Positions 1 through 11,720 of a DNA stretch of 64,000 bases are shown here, piece after piece (within the stretch, counting starts at the first letter, position 1; each line of letters starts with the position of its first letter). This DNA is from Liriodendron chinense (taxonomy: Eukaryota > Streptophyta > Magnoliopsida > Magnoliales > Magnoliaceae), in the NCBI GenBank assembly GCA_003013855.2, contig ML058407.1, positions 434,001 to 498,000 on the forward strand, in the 5' to 3' direction. A model generated the notes under the pieces. The model saw only the letters and a list, made by a program, of their open reading frames with translations. It made no database searches and was not told the DNA's origin. The translations under genes were made by a program, and so were the position numbers.

Positions 1-407
1 CGCACGACCGGTGAACGACCGGTCTGAGTGGTGAACGACCAGTCTGAGTGGTGAACGACCGGTCTCAACTGGTCCAGTGACTTTTGGTTTGAAGTTCCTC
101 CTGTGTTGAGTAGTTAGACCGGTCGGACGACCGGTCTTGGCTATGGACGACCGGTCGCACGACCGGTCTTAACTGCAGTTTTCTTCACCTCTTCTCTTTT
201 CTCCTTTGCTTTCTTCTTCATCCCTTTTTGCACTTGGTTCCTTGATCTTCAATGTATGTAAAGTGCTTTATTTAGCCTTGAATCAGTGAAATCTCCATCT
301 CGTTCCTACAATCACAAATCATGCATTAGAGTAGCCCTTTAAGCATGTAAACCGTGCATAATGAGTGATGAATTGGGGTTAGAATATGCACAATTAAGAG
401 CTCAACA
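1..407 (-). repeat. 3' LTR of element A, truncated by the window edge
   Basis: This matches 14284-14682 of the other A LTR and ends CTCAACA (minus strand TGTTGAG). It is followed at once by the C-rich complement of a polypurine tract. Positions 1-160 carry ACCGGT-type motifs. The copy number here differs from the right LTR because one GGTGAACGACC unit is repeated. Confidence 0.9.
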
Positions 408-420
408 CACCCCCCAACCA
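408..420 (-). promoter_or_regulatory. Polypurine tract of element A
   Basis: On the minus strand this reads GGTTGGGGGGTGTG directly before the LTR start TGTTGAG. This is the expected plus-strand primer of LTR retrotransposons. The same tract precedes the 3' LTR in B, G, C, H, I and K. Confidence 0.85.
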
Positions 421-1566
421 GCATTTTGCTAGTCCCGAGCAAAACATGCGTGAAACAAGTTTCATTCTCCAAAACCCAACTCTCCTTTAGAAACTATGCT
501 TCTATACATCCCAAGACACACAAGTGTAAAAGTCAGAAAAGTTAGGTGATAGAGGTTGAAACCGTAAACTCTCAAACATAATAAGTGTCTATATGAAGTT
601 CCCGCTGATTAATTGATCGATAAAGGAACTCGAACAAATTCAACCTAGTGTGCATAGTGAAAGTTCATCCCATGAATTTTCGGTATTATCTTCTTCATAG
701 ATCAACTAAACTATAGATCTCAAGGTGTATAGAGCAACCACAAGCCTATGGCAGGAATTTGCCTTACAGTCCTTCTGACGGCTTTCACACTACGTCCCAT
801 TTCCGGCTTTGGTTATGGGTAGACCATCCCCCGGTTGGTAATAGGTAGCCCTTTTCAGAATTTTCCACCATTTTTCCATCATTCCCAATTTCATCCCTCC
901 TTTCCTTTTTCTTTTACATTAGATAGGATTTTTAGAAATCCATATCTTTCGTTATTTTCCCATGGACAAGGATGGACAAAGTACCCCGGCTTGGTTTCTC
1001 AACACCTCAAATCAAAGTCTAGCTAATCCACAAATCACAAAATCCTTTCAAATCATGAAAATCGTGTAATGTGAGCTAGGTGTAAAAGTATTCAAATTTT
1101 CTATCAATCATATAAATAGGGGAATTCACATATAAAACCATTATATTAAGGGAAGTTCAAAGCTTGCAGCCTCACTCACTTCGTGTCTCCTTTTCTTATA
1201 CTCATATCATCTATAATGCATAGAACTAAAGTTTTCCAAAAGAGTTTTAAAATTTAGAAAAAATAAAAAAATTTCTACATCATTGCTCGAAATGTCACAA
1301 AAGCTAGTAGATTCATCTAAGGAATCTCTCACCCCCCAACCAAAACTTTACATTGTCCTCAATGTAAGAAAATATACAATGAATGCAACACATGAGAGCA
1401 ATGACAAAATAAAGGGAGTGAGAAAGAGAGATATCACCTGAGGAATATATTTAATGGCAAGATTAGCTTCTGGAGATGGATTACTTCACAACTAAATCGA
1501 CTGATCAAAGAAAATCCTAATGGGATATCATTCTATGAAAACTATTTAAAATTATCCTCCATCAGA
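421..1566 (-). other. 3' untranslated region of element A with conserved hairpin
   Basis: No coding support. It is collinear with the 3' region of B, C, G, H, I and K. It holds the dyad TTACATTG-AGGA-CAATGTAA at 1348-1367 (minus strand), followed by a second G-rich tract at 1331-1345. It also holds the shared blocks around 785-860 and 940-1000, which in other copies contain ACCGGGGGATGG and GCCGGGGTACTTTG. Confidence 0.8.
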
Positions 1567-3422
1567 CTAGGAGGTTAATCCCAACAACTCATCCAAAAGC
1601 ATAAAGTCAAGCAGAATCATTAGATGGATCAAAAGGTTTCGCAGTAAAGTCATCCAATATCCTGCTTTACAATATACATGTGTGTGAGTGATCCAGATAA
1701 GTCACTGAAAATCCCAAAAAGGAATTTCAGCATGTTCCTTAATGTTTTCACCACATTTATACGAGGAGACATCATTATATTTGTCAGAAAACATATGTCT
1801 CCATTCAGATTTTTCTGGGCATTGATATGGCAAGTATGGATCATCCCAGGGTTGGTAGAGTTCGGTATGCATGATCCACAGAGGTGTGGAAATATGAATT
1901 GATTTCTCAGCACAACAAAGTGTTGTTTCCACATCCTTCTCTCGGCTAACATCATATGCCGATACTGACTCTAAAGGTGTGACCATATCCCCTAGCACAT
2001 CATTGTTCTTATCAAGGGGGTAAGTCACATCTTCGCCTAAGTGACCGGAGTAAAAAGGTGAGAGGGGCTCATCTTCCACAATAGAATTGTCATGTTTATT
2101 TCGTGGACCTCCTCATCTTCATCCTCTTGTTGGTTGTCAATATTGAAAGCATTTAACTCAATCGTCATATTGCCAAAAGATATTTGTATGACCCCACTCC
2201 TACAATTTATGATAGCGTTTGATGTAGCTAGGAATGGGCGGCCAAGTATGACAGGAATTTGAGGGCCAATATTAACCATGGGTCGTGTGTCCAAGACAAT
2301 AAAGTCCACCGGGTAGTAGGCCTTGTCCACTTGGACAAGAATGTCCTTAATCACCCCTCTCGGAATACGAATCAATCGGTCAGCGAGTTGTAATGTGGTT
2401 TTGGTGGGTTTTAATTCACCTAAACCCAATTGTTTATATACCGAAAAGGGAATTAAGTTCACACTTGCCCCTAGATCGAGTAAAGCATGTTTTACCCGGT
2501 AGTCTCCAATTACACATGATATTGTCAGACTACTGGGATCTTTGTATTTCTTGGGCATCCCATGATTTATAATGGCACTTACATTCTCTGTCAAAAATGC
2601 CTTCTTTTGCACATGTATTTTTCTTTTCACCATGCAAAGGTCTTTTAAAAATTTAGCATATGACGGTATTTGTTTAATGGCATCCAACAATGGGATGTTG
2701 ATTTCAACTTGCTTAAAAAACTCTAAAAATTCCTGATATTTATCTTGAGGTTTGGTTGAAATCAAGCGTTGGGGGAATGGAGCAACGGGCCTATATTCTT
2801 TCAGTGGCTCCTTTTCATTCATGGCGATGCTAGGTCCATCGTCCTCTTTGGAAGATACCGGATCATTAGGCGTTGATACCTTCACCGGGTCAGATTTTTC
2901 AATAATTTTACCACTTCTAAGAGTAGTGATGGCCTTAACATGTTCCATGAGTTGGTTAGAGGAACTAGGCATGCTTATTTCGCATTGTGATTTCGAATTT
3001 GGTAAGGGTTGGGCCGGAAGAATCCCTTCCGTTGCATTTAAGCGAGCCTTGATTTCCTCCACCAAATTTTTAAGCTCAAGCATTATTGTATGGTTTGATT
3101 GATTTATTTGAGCTTGACCTTCCATGAATGCTTTCAATGTATCCTCTATAAGCATTTGAGGTGGGGCCATAGGAAATTGCATTGGGGGCCCCTTTTGAGG
3201 ATTACCTTGGTTGGTTCCATTTGCTCAATTGAAGTTAGGGTTGTTTCTCCAACTAGAATTGTTCGTGTTTGGATTTGGAGTACTAAAAGGTTGTTGATAA
3301 TTATTCAAAGCATTCGATTGTTCATATAAAAGTTCTCGAAACGCATAAATTGTTAGACAATCCGGTGTTTGATGTACATTGGAAGCACAAATACCACAAA
3401 TAGTTTCAACAGTCCCCCTTTG
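1567..3422 (-). pseudogene. Element A zinc-knuckle, protease and C-terminal tail (broken)
   Basis: Downstream part of the A polyprotein. A CX2CX4HX4C knuckle lies at 3358-3399 (nucleic-acid binding). A retropepsin-like domain follows with DLGA at about 2466-2477 and VILGRPF further on. The frame from 3182 to 2037 is open for 381 residues. After the protease comes an acidic tail ending near 1567 at the conserved CCTCCTAG stop. Breaks are a TGG-to-TGA stop near 3224 and a frameshift near 2040-2080. There is no RT after the protease; the reading frame simply ends, as in B. The function would be polyprotein maturation, but this copy is not intact. Confidence 0.85.
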
Positions 3423-4411
3423 TTAGGTTGTATCCACTTTCCTTAATTCCATCTCCTCGACCTTTCGTGTGAGATTAGCCACTCTAGAACCTAGATCATC
3501 TTTCTCATTTAAAACGTAAATTTCTCCATTTTCCTTGGCTTGGGGTTGTTTTGAACTTGTCAGCTTAGATGTATCCCATGATTGTGTGTTTTCAGCTAAC
3601 ATGTCAAAATAGTCCCAAGCTTCCTCCGTTTCCTTGTTCATGAACTCCCCATTGCACATCATCTCCACAAATTGGCACATGGTTGAGTTTAATCCATCAT
3701 AGAAGAAACTAATCAACCTCCACTGTTCATAGGCATGATGTGGGCATGCGTTTAATAGCTCATTATACCTTTCCCAACATTGAAAAAAAGTTTCATCTTC
3801 TTTTTGGGCGAAGTTCATTATGGCCCTTCTTAGTGCATTGGTTCGATAAGTAGGGAAGAATTTTTTAAGAAGCTCCTGAGTCATCTCAGGCCATGTCCTA
3901 ATAGACCTTGGCCTTAAGGAATGTAGCCACGATTTGGCCTTCTCTTTCAAGGAAAAGGAGAATAATTTTAGTTTTACAGTGTCCTTGGTTACATTATCAA
4001 AGTTATTGTGGTAATAACTTCTTCAAACTCCTTCATGTGTAGATAAGCGCTTTCAGAGTCGAGTCCATAGAATCTAGGAAGAATTTGGATCAACCCTAGT
4101 TTAAAATCAATATTTCCCACATTATGAGGGAAAATTATGCAAGAGGGAGTACTCGTCCTAGCTGGTTGTAAATAGTCACGTAAAGTTCTAGGTTGAGGTA
4201 CATCTCCCACTTCATTCTCATCCAATTCAGTAAGGTTTCGGGCTTGATTTTGATGTTGATTAGCCCATTGATTTGGTTGATTTTCAGCCATCTCTCTAGT
4301 AAATTCAGAAAAATTTTTACGTTTTCTAGCACGAGGCTCTCTATCAATCCCTTCAATAATTACTCCATCACTAATGAGTCAGTTATTAGAATCCCGAACC
4401 TAATGTGGCAT
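3423..4411 (-). pseudogene. Element A gag (matrix/capsid part, broken)
   Basis: Retrotransposon gag with the RTLRDYLQP box followed by a CA-like domain (WLHSLRPRS ... LKKFFPT ... CWERYNELL). It would form virus-like particles. The start ATG at 4411 is followed two codons later by TAG where B has TGG, so translation could only begin downstream, for instance at MAENQPNQ (4291). A frameshift lies near 3960-4010. The frame ends at TAA (3423-3425), and the zinc knuckle follows in the same frame. That stop is at the same place in B. Confidence 0.85.
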
Positions 4412-5041
4412 GCAAATCCTAAAAGAATGAAACAAAAGGGAATTCTTTCTTCCTTCCTTTACTTCTCTCTAAGACTGAAGCACAGGGTGTCTTACAATGG
4501 CTGAGCCAGAAGCAAGGATAGAGACTGATTTCTCCTGGTCAATAGGGGTTCAGAGAACTCCCCACCCACTCTTTGAATCTTTTGAGAAAAGTGCAGAAAA
4601 AGAAGAAAGCGGAATAGAGTTGAGAAGAGAAATCTCTGAGCACAAGGTGATCCAAGACGGCAGTGCCGACCAACAGGAATCAAGGCGGCACAGGGCCAAC
4701 CTATCAGAGATCCAAAAGGAGTCTCCACCCACTCTACAAGAGATGAATATAGTAGGAATGAATAGGAGACGAAGAAGAGTAAGGTTAGAAGGATAAAACC
4801 TGATTTGAGAACTTAAGATGCTTACTTCTTCTTCAACTTCCTAAAAATCCCTGAATTGTAGCTCTATGTTAGAATCCTGCAAAATCAAAACAAAGCAAGT
4901 TAGTATTATGATTTTAGAAGAAGACCTACCCTAGAAAGCAAAACAAATCCTAAACCTATCTTAACACAATCTCAACTAAAAGCTTTCTTAGAAAATTCTA
5001 AAAATACCGCATAGAAATCCCCGGCTACGGTGCCAAAAACT
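4412..5041 (-). other. Leader of element A
   Basis: Between the PBS and gag there is no frame opening with ATG. It is collinear with 7105-7731 of B. It contains a pyrimidine tract and TTTTGCAG resembling a 3' splice site (minus strand, near 4880), with ACTAAC upstream. Splicing of the leader is possible but unproven. Confidence 0.6.
5018..5035 (-). promoter_or_regulatory. Primer-binding site of element A (tRNA-Asp type)
   Basis: On the minus strand it reads TGGCACCGTAGCCGGGGA. It has two mismatches to the canonical site seen in element I and starts 6 bases after the LTR end. It would prime minus-strand DNA synthesis from tRNA-Asp. Confidence 0.85.
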
Positions 5042-5426
5042 TGTTCACTCCCCAAGTGTAGGGTTGTGAAGTAGTAATAATTCGGAAAGACCGAGTATCG
5101 TTCCCACAGAGATTTATGAATGTGTATTCTCAGAATTTGTCTAAAATAACTAATAATTAAGATCCTATTAAGAACTAAAGCTGAAAAATAATGATTTGGG
5201 TTTAAACAGTGAATGTGTAAGGTAATATCAATCTAAAAAGGCACTAGAGCACCAAGGATCCACTTTTGATAAGTTTCAATGCATTAACACAACTAGATCT
5301 CACATAACTCAATCGGAATCGAATTCATATCTCTATCCGATCGGAATATAGAGCGGTTCAAATAACAATTATCTAAAAAAGTTGTTCATTCATTGATTCA
5401 ATTCCCACAACAATGTTCAGGCCTTG
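5042..5426 (-). repeat. 5' LTR of element A, U5 side
   Basis: Starts TGTTCACTCCCC and continues as the reverse complement of B's LTR (compare 6720-7104) until element B interrupts it at CCTTG. The remainder resumes at 13404. Without B and one TSD copy this LTR is about 1664 bp. Confidence 0.93.
5422..5426. repeat. Left target-site duplication of element B
   Basis: CCTTG, repeated at 13399-13403. It confirms B as one complete insertion. Confidence 0.95.
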
Positions 5427-5684
5427 TGTTGAGATCATAATTGTGCATATTCTAACCCCAATTCATCACTCATTGTGCATGATATACATGTTTAAAGGAC
5501 CAACTTAATACATGATTTATGATTGTAGGAACAAGATGGAGAGTTCACCATTTGAAAGCTAAATGAGGCTCCTTACAAGCATTGAAGACCATAGGATGAA
5601 GTATTGAAGGAAGATCAAAGAGAAGAAAGCAAGGAGAGAAGAGGAAAGAAGAAAGAAAGAAAGAAATAGAGAGAAAAGAGGCTA

Positions 5685-5966
5685 GACCGGTCAGCTGACC
5701 GGTCGTCCAAGCAAGCCCGACCGGTCAAGACCGGTCGGCCACTCATTTATTTGAAGAGAAGAAACGCTGGAGGATGGATTACCCAGGCCGACCGGTCATG
5801 ACCGGTCGGCCATAGTTGCTGAACTGATCAAGGAGTCCAGCCCGACCGGTCATGACCGGTCGGGCATAGCTGCTGGAACAAGCTCAATACAGTCCGACCG
5901 GTCATAACCGGTCGGCTGTGCTCTCTGGACCATTGCAAGTGAAGACCGACCGGTCCAGACCGGTCG
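5685..5966. repeat. Array of paired ACCGGT palindromes in B's U3
   Basis: Six pairs. Five have the form ACCGGT-N4-ACCGGT with start-to-start spacing of 10 bp (for example ACCGGTCATGACCGGT); the first pair is spaced 12 bp. Several extend to a perfect 22-bp palindrome flanked by CCG and CGG. The array lies about 110 bp upstream of the TATA box, which suggests binding sites for a dimeric regulator. Confidence 0.8.
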
Positions 5967-6073
5967 GCTGTGCGTAGAAAGCTGTTTCTATTCTTGGAAC
6001 TCCGGATTTCATTGCGCAATAGCATAAGATTACGCAAATTATGGAACTTTCTTGCGTAAAGGACTCCTCCAAG

Positions 6074-6083
6074 CTATAAAAGG
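6074..6083 (+). promoter_or_regulatory. TATA box of B's 5' LTR
   Basis: CTATAAAAGG, well placed between the U3 array and R. It is repeated exactly at 12368-12377 in the 3' LTR. Confidence 0.75.
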
Positions 6084-7110
6084 ACCTCTTCTCTTCATAC
6101 CAGAGGAGGCTACGACGTGGGGATTGCTCAGGAGACGGATTCTACTTCGGATCATTAGTTTTCTTCCTGTTTTAGTAGTTTTTCATGTTTTTAGAGGCTT
6201 TTAGTTCAAGGATGTTAGAGATGAACTAAACCCTCTTATCTAGGGCTAAGAGGGGAAGCTTTTGATTCGTTTTTAATGGATTGATGCAACCTAAGTTTCC
6301 TTTTATGTTTTAATGAATGAATTTTAGTTCAAATTGAGTTTGATTCAAGTACTATGTGGATTTCTACTTTGATCTCTTGATGACTCCGGGCTCATGTGAT
6401 TCTTAGTGATCCTAACTTAGTATCTTAACTTTTGAGCATTATTTATGCTTGTGTAATGCATTGATCTACCATCGACTCCGGGCATGGTAGACGCTTTGAT
6501 TGCCTTGTATGCAATGGCCTATTTTTCATGTGGGAACTCATGCAACTGAAATTCTTATCTTTTGTGTATAATCTGGAATAGTTGTTTAGTGATTGGTTTT
6601 GATTTAAATAGAGTTCAAATCATGAGTTGTAATCAGGTCTAGTGACAGGACTTGGTGAAGGCTATGGTTATGAATCTCAACTAGATTGGAAAGAGGCTTG
6701 GCCTATACAATTGAGTGTGCCCAAGGCCTGAGCTTGGAAGTGGGAATCAAATCAGTTAATAAGCACTTGTTTCAGATAACTGTGATTAACTGCTCTATAT
6801 TCCGATCGGATAAAGATGGGAATCTGATTCCGATTGAGTTATATGAGACCTAGTTGTGTTGATGCATTGAAACGTATCAAGAGTGGATCCTTGGCGCTCT
6901 AGTGACTTTTTAGATTGAATTTACCTTACCCATTCACTGTTTAAACCCAATTTCCTATTTTTCAGCTTTAGTTCTTAATAGGATCTCAATTACTAGTTGT
7001 TTTAGTTAAATTCTGAGACTACCCGTACATAAATCTCTGTGGGAACGATACTCGGTCTTTCCGAATTATTACTACTTCGCAACCCTACAATTGGGGAGTG
7101 AACAAGTTTT

Positions 7111-7128
7111 TGGCGTCGTTGCCGGGGA
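7111..7128 (+). promoter_or_regulatory. Primer-binding site of element B (tRNA-Asp type)
   Basis: TGGCGTCGTTGCCGGGGA, one mismatch to the canonical site TGGCGCCGTTGCCGGGGA, starting 6 bases after the LTR. Confidence 0.9.
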
Positions 7129-7731
7129 TTTCTATGCAGTATTTTTAGAATTTTCTGAAATAACTTTTAGTTGAGATTGTGTTAAGATAGGTTTAGGATT
7201 TGTTTTTCTTTTTAGAGTAGGTTTTCTTCTAATTACTAACTTAGTTTGTTTTGATTTTTGCAGGATTCTAACATAGGTCTAATCCAGGGATTTTTAGGAA
7301 GTTGAAGAAGAAGAAGGCATCTAAAGTCACAAATCAGGTTTTATCGTTCTAACCTTACTCTTCTTCTTCTCCTATTCATTCCTATCTTATTCATCTCTCG
7401 TAGAGTGGGTGGAGACTCCTTTTTGGATCTTTGAAAGGTAGGCCTTATGCCACCTGGATTCCTATTGGTCGGCTCTGCCGCCTTGGATCACCTTGTGCTC
7501 AGAGATTTCTTTTCTCAACCTATTCCTCTTTCTTCTTTTTCTGTACTTTTTCTCAAAAGACTCAAAGAGTGGGTGGGGAGTTCTTTGAACCCCTATTGAC
7601 CAGGAGAAATCGGTCTCTATCCTTGCTTCTGGCTCAGCCATTGCAAGACACCCCGTGCTTAAGTTTTAGGGAGGAGTAAAGGAAGGAAGGAAGAATTCTT
7701 TTTCCTTTTCACTCATTCTTTTTGGTTTTGC
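7129..7731 (+). other. Leader of element B
   Basis: No ATG-initiated reading frame of note. It contains TACTAAC at about 7236 followed by TTTTTGCAGG near 7256-7265, resembling a branch point and 3' splice site. Two copies of a GAGTGGGTGG segment lie near 7402 and 7567. It may include packaging or dimerisation signals, but the sequence does not show which. Confidence 0.5.
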
Positions 7732-8715
7732 ATGCCACATTGGGCTAGGACTTATAATAACCGACTTGTAAGGGACGGAGTAATTGTTGAAGGGATTGAT
7801 AGAGAGCCTCGTGCTAGGAAACGTCAAAGTTTTCCTGAAATTACTAGAGAGATGGCTGAAAATCAACCAAATCAAAGGGTTAATCAAAATCCAGCCCCAA
7901 ACCTTACTGAATTGGATGAGAATGAAGTGGGGGATGTACCTCAACCTAGAACTTTACGTGACTATTTACAACCAGCTAGGACGAGTACTCCCTCTTGCAT
8001 AATTTTTCCTCACAATGTGGGAAATATTGATTTTAAATCGGGGTTGATCCAACTTCTTCCTAGATTCCATGGACTCGACTCTGAAAGCGCTTATTTACAT
8101 ATTAAGGAATTTGAAGAAATTATAGCCACAATAAACTATGATAATGTGACCAAGGATACTATAAAACTTAAATTGTTCCCTTTTTCCTTGAAAGAGAAGG
8201 CCAAATCATGGCTTCATTCCTTAAGGCCGAGGTCTATTGGGACATGGGCTGAGATGACTAGGGAGTTTCTAAAGAAATTCTTCCCTACTCATCGAACCAA
8301 TGCATTAAGAAGGGCCATAATGAACTTCGCCCAAAAAGAAGAAGAAACCTTTTTCCAATGTTGGGAGAGGTACAATGAGCTATTAAACGCATGCCCACAT
8401 CATGGCTATGAACGGTGGAGGTTGATTAGTTTCTTCTATGATGGATTAAACTCAGCCATGCGCTAATTTGTGGAGATGATGTGCAATGGGGAGTTCATGA
8501 ACAAGGAAACAGAGGAAGCTTGGGATTATTTTGACATATTGGCTGAAAATACACAATCATGGGATACATCTAAGCCAACAAGTTCAAAACAACCCCAAAC
8601 CAAGGAAAAAGGAGAAATTTATGTTTTAGATGAGCAAGATGATCTAGGTTCTAGAGTGGCTAAACTCACACGAAAGGTTGAGGAGATGGAACTAAATAAA
8701 GTGGATACAACCTAA
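7732..8715 (+). pseudogene. Element B gag (matrix/capsid part)
   Basis: The start ATG at 7732 gives MPHWARTYNNRLVRDG. The RTLRDYLQPARTS box lies at about residues 72-85. The CA-like retrotransposon gag domain (KSWLHSLRPRS, EFLKKFFPTH, FFQCWERYNELLNACPHHG) covers roughly residues 95-255. A CAA-to-TAA change at 8464-8466 stops it at residue 244; the frame then continues to TAA at 8713-8715. A also has the second stop, immediately before the zinc knuckle, so it is probably ancestral to the family. Gag would assemble particles in the cytoplasm. Confidence 0.88.
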
Positions 8716-10574
8716 CAAAAGGGGGCTGTTGAAACTATTTGTGGTATTTGTGCTTCCAATGTGCATCAAACGCCGGATTGTCCAACAATCTATGCGTTTC
8801 GAGAACTTTTATTTGAACAATCGAATGCCTTGAATAGTTATCAACGACCTTTTAGTACTCCAAATTCAAACACGAATAATTCTAGTTGGAGGAAAAACCC
8901 AAACTTCAATTGGGCGAATGGAAACACGGCTAATCAAAATAATCCTCAAAGGGGGCCCCCAATGCAAATGGCCCCACCTCAAATGCCTTTAGAGGATACT
9001 TTGAAAGCATTCATGGAAGGTCAAGCTCAAATAAATCAATCCAACCATACAATAATGCTTGAGCTTAAAACTTCGGTAGAGGAAATCAAGGCTCGCTTAA
9101 ACGCAAGGGAAGGGATGCTTCCAGCCCAACCCGTACCAAACCCAAAAACACAATGCGAAGTAAGCGTGCCTAGTTCTTCTAACCAACATATGGAACATGC
9201 TAAGGCCATCACCACTCTTAGGAGTGGTAAAATCATTGAAAAATCTGATCCGGTGAAGGTTTCACAGCCTAATGATCCGGTATTTTCCAAAGAGGATGAT
9301 GGACCTAGCACCACCATGAATGAAAAAGAGCCACTGAAAGAATATAGGCCCGTTGCTCCATTCCCCCAATGCTTGATTCCATGCCAAACCTCAAGATAAA
9401 TATCAGGAATTTTTGGAGGTTTTCAAGCAAGTCAAAATCAACATCCCATTGTTGGATGCCATTAAACAAATACCGTCATATGCAAAATTTTTAAAAGACC
9501 TTTGCACGGTTAAAAGAAAAATACATGTGCAAAAGAAGGCATTTTTGACAGAGAATGTGAGTGCCATTATCAACCACGGGATGCCCAAAAAGTACAAAGA
9601 TCCCAGGTTGTCCGACAATATCATGTGTAATTGGAGACTACCGGGTGAAACATGCTTTACTTGATCTAGGGGCAAGTGTAAACTTAATTCCCTTTTCGGT
9701 CTATGAACAATTGGGTTTAGGTGAGTTAAAACCCACCAAAACCACATTACAACTTGCTGACCGATCAATTCGGATTCCAAGAGGGGTAATTGAGGACGTA
9801 CTTGTCCAAGTTGACAAAGTTTACTACCCGGTCGACTTTATTGTCTTGGACACGCGACCCACGGTTAATATTGGTTCTCAAATTCCTGTCATACTTGGCC
9901 GTCCATTCCTAGCTACGTCAAATGCTATCATAAATTGTAGGAGTGGGGTCATACAAATGTCTTTTGGAAATATGACGATTGAGTTGAATGCTTTCAATAT
10001 TGACAACCAACATGAGGATGAGGATGAGGAGGTCCACGACATAAACATGATCAATTCTATCGTGAAAGATGAGTCCCTCTCATCTTTTTACTTCGGTCCC
10101 TTAGATGAAGAAGTGACTCACTCCCTTGATGAGAACAACGATATGATAAGGGATATGGTCACACTTTTTGAGTCGGTACCGGCATATGACACTAGCCAAG
10201 AGAAGGATGTGGAAACAATACCTTTTTATGCTGAGAAATCAATTCATATTTCCACATCTTTGTGGATCATGCATACCGAACTCCACCAACCCTGGGATGA
10301 TCCTTACTTGCAATATCATTGCCCAGGAAAATCTGATTGGAGACATATTTTTTCTGCTAAATATGATGATGTCTCCTCCTATACATGTGGTGAAAACACT
10401 AAGGAACCCGCTGGAATTCCTTCTTGGGATTTTGAGTGGCTTATTTCGATCATTCACACACATGTTCATTGTAAAGCAGGATTTTGGATGACGTTACTGC
10501 GAAACCTTTTGATCCATCTAAAGATTCTGCTTGACTTTATGCTTTTGGATGAGTTGTTGGGATTAACCTCCTAG
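8716..10574 (+). pseudogene. Element B zinc-knuckle, protease and acidic tail (broken)
   Basis: This is in frame with the upstream gag across the 8713 stop. A CX2CX4HX4C knuckle lies at 8740-8781. It is followed by an N/Q-rich linker, the conserved gag tail (EDTLKAFMEGQAQINQSN), then a retropepsin domain with DLGA at 9663-9674 and VILGRPF at about 9886-9906. An acidic tail ends at TAG (10572-10574) in CCTCCTAGTC. Frameshifts lie near 9380-9400 and 9595-9610. The tail aligns end to end with A. It resembles the protease-RT linker of full Athila elements, but no RT follows. Confidence 0.88.
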
Positions 10575-11720
10575 TCTGATGGAGGATGATTTGTTAGAAT
10601 GCTTTCCCATTAGGATTTGCCTTGATAGTTGATTTAGTTGTGAAGTAATCCATCTCCAAAAGCTAACCTTGCCATATGCTTCAGGTGATATCTCTCTTTC
10701 TCACTCTCCTTTATTTTATGTCATTGCTCTCATGTCATACATATTGCATATCTTATTACATTGAGGACAATGCAAAGTTTTGGTTGGGGGGTGAGAGATT
10801 CCTTAATTGATGAATCTGCTAGCTTTTGTGACATGTCAAGCAAAGATGTAGAAATTTTTTCGATTTTTCTGAAATTCGAAACTCTTTTGGAAGGCTTTGA
10901 TTATATGCATTCGAGATAGCATAAGCATAAGAAGATGAGATACGAAGTGAGGGATGTTGCAAGCTTTGAATTTCTCTTAATACAATGGTTTTATATGTGA
11001 ATTCACCTATTTTTATGATTGACAGAAAATTTTAACACCTTTTGCACCTAGTTCACATTACACGATTTTCATGATTTGAAAGGATTATGTGATTTATGGA
11101 TTAGCTAGACTTTGATTAAGGGTGCTGAGAAACCAAGCCGGGGTACTTTGTCCATCCTTGTCCATGGGAAAATAACGGAAGATATGGATTTCTAAAAATC
11201 CTATCTAATTTAAAAGAAAAAGGAAAGAAAGGATGAAATAGGGAAGGAAGGAAAAATGGTGGAAATTCCGATTAGGGCTACCTACTACCAACCGGGGGAT
11301 GGTCTACCCGTAACCAAAGCCGGAAATGGGACGTAGTGTGAAAGTCGTCGGAAGGAAGGTAAGGCAAATTCCTGTCATAGGCTTGTTGTCGCTCCATACA
11401 CCTTGAGATCTATAGTTTAGTTGATCTATGAAGAAGATAATCCCAGAAACTCATGAGATGAGCCTTCACTATGCACACTGGGTTAAATGTGTTCAAGTTC
11501 TTCTGTTTATCAATCAATAAGCGGGAATTTCATATAAACACTTATTATGTTCTGAGTATTTAAGGTTTCAACCTTTATCACCTAATTTCTCTGATTCTTA
11601 TGCTTATGTGTCTTGAAATGTATAGAAGAATAGTTTCCAGAGGAGAGTTGGGTTTTGGAGAATGAAACTTGTTTCACGCATGTTTTGCTCGGGACTAGCA
11701 AAATGCTGGTTGGGGGGGTG
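10575..11720 (+). other. 3' UTR and PPT of element B
   Basis: Non-coding. It contains the stem-loop at 10756-10775 and the internal G-rich tract at 10782-10795 (GGTTGGGGGGTGAGAG). The conserved AAGCCGGGGTACTTTG and ACCGGGGGATGG blocks follow, and the PPT (TGGTTGGGGGGGTG, 11708-11720) abuts the LTR. Confidence 0.8.

Larger units (their letters stand above)
5427..7104 (+). repeat. 5' LTR of element B
   Basis: Runs from TGTTGAGATC to GTGAACA, 1678 bp. U3 contains the paired ACCGGT array (5685-5966) and a TATA box (6074-6083). R/U5 contains pyrimidine-rich stretches and the GAGGGGAAGCTT region. It ends directly before AGTTTT and the PBS. Confidence 0.96.

Noticed and set aside
7431..7679. Leader frame in B similar to one in A (4492-4728, minus)
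   Set aside because: Neither opens with ATG (TTG in B, GTG in A). The similarity is explained by DNA similarity of the leaders.
10575..11720. env-like third frame sometimes found in Athila
   Set aside because: The 3' regions of B, A, C, G, H, I and K contain no long open frame or membrane segment.
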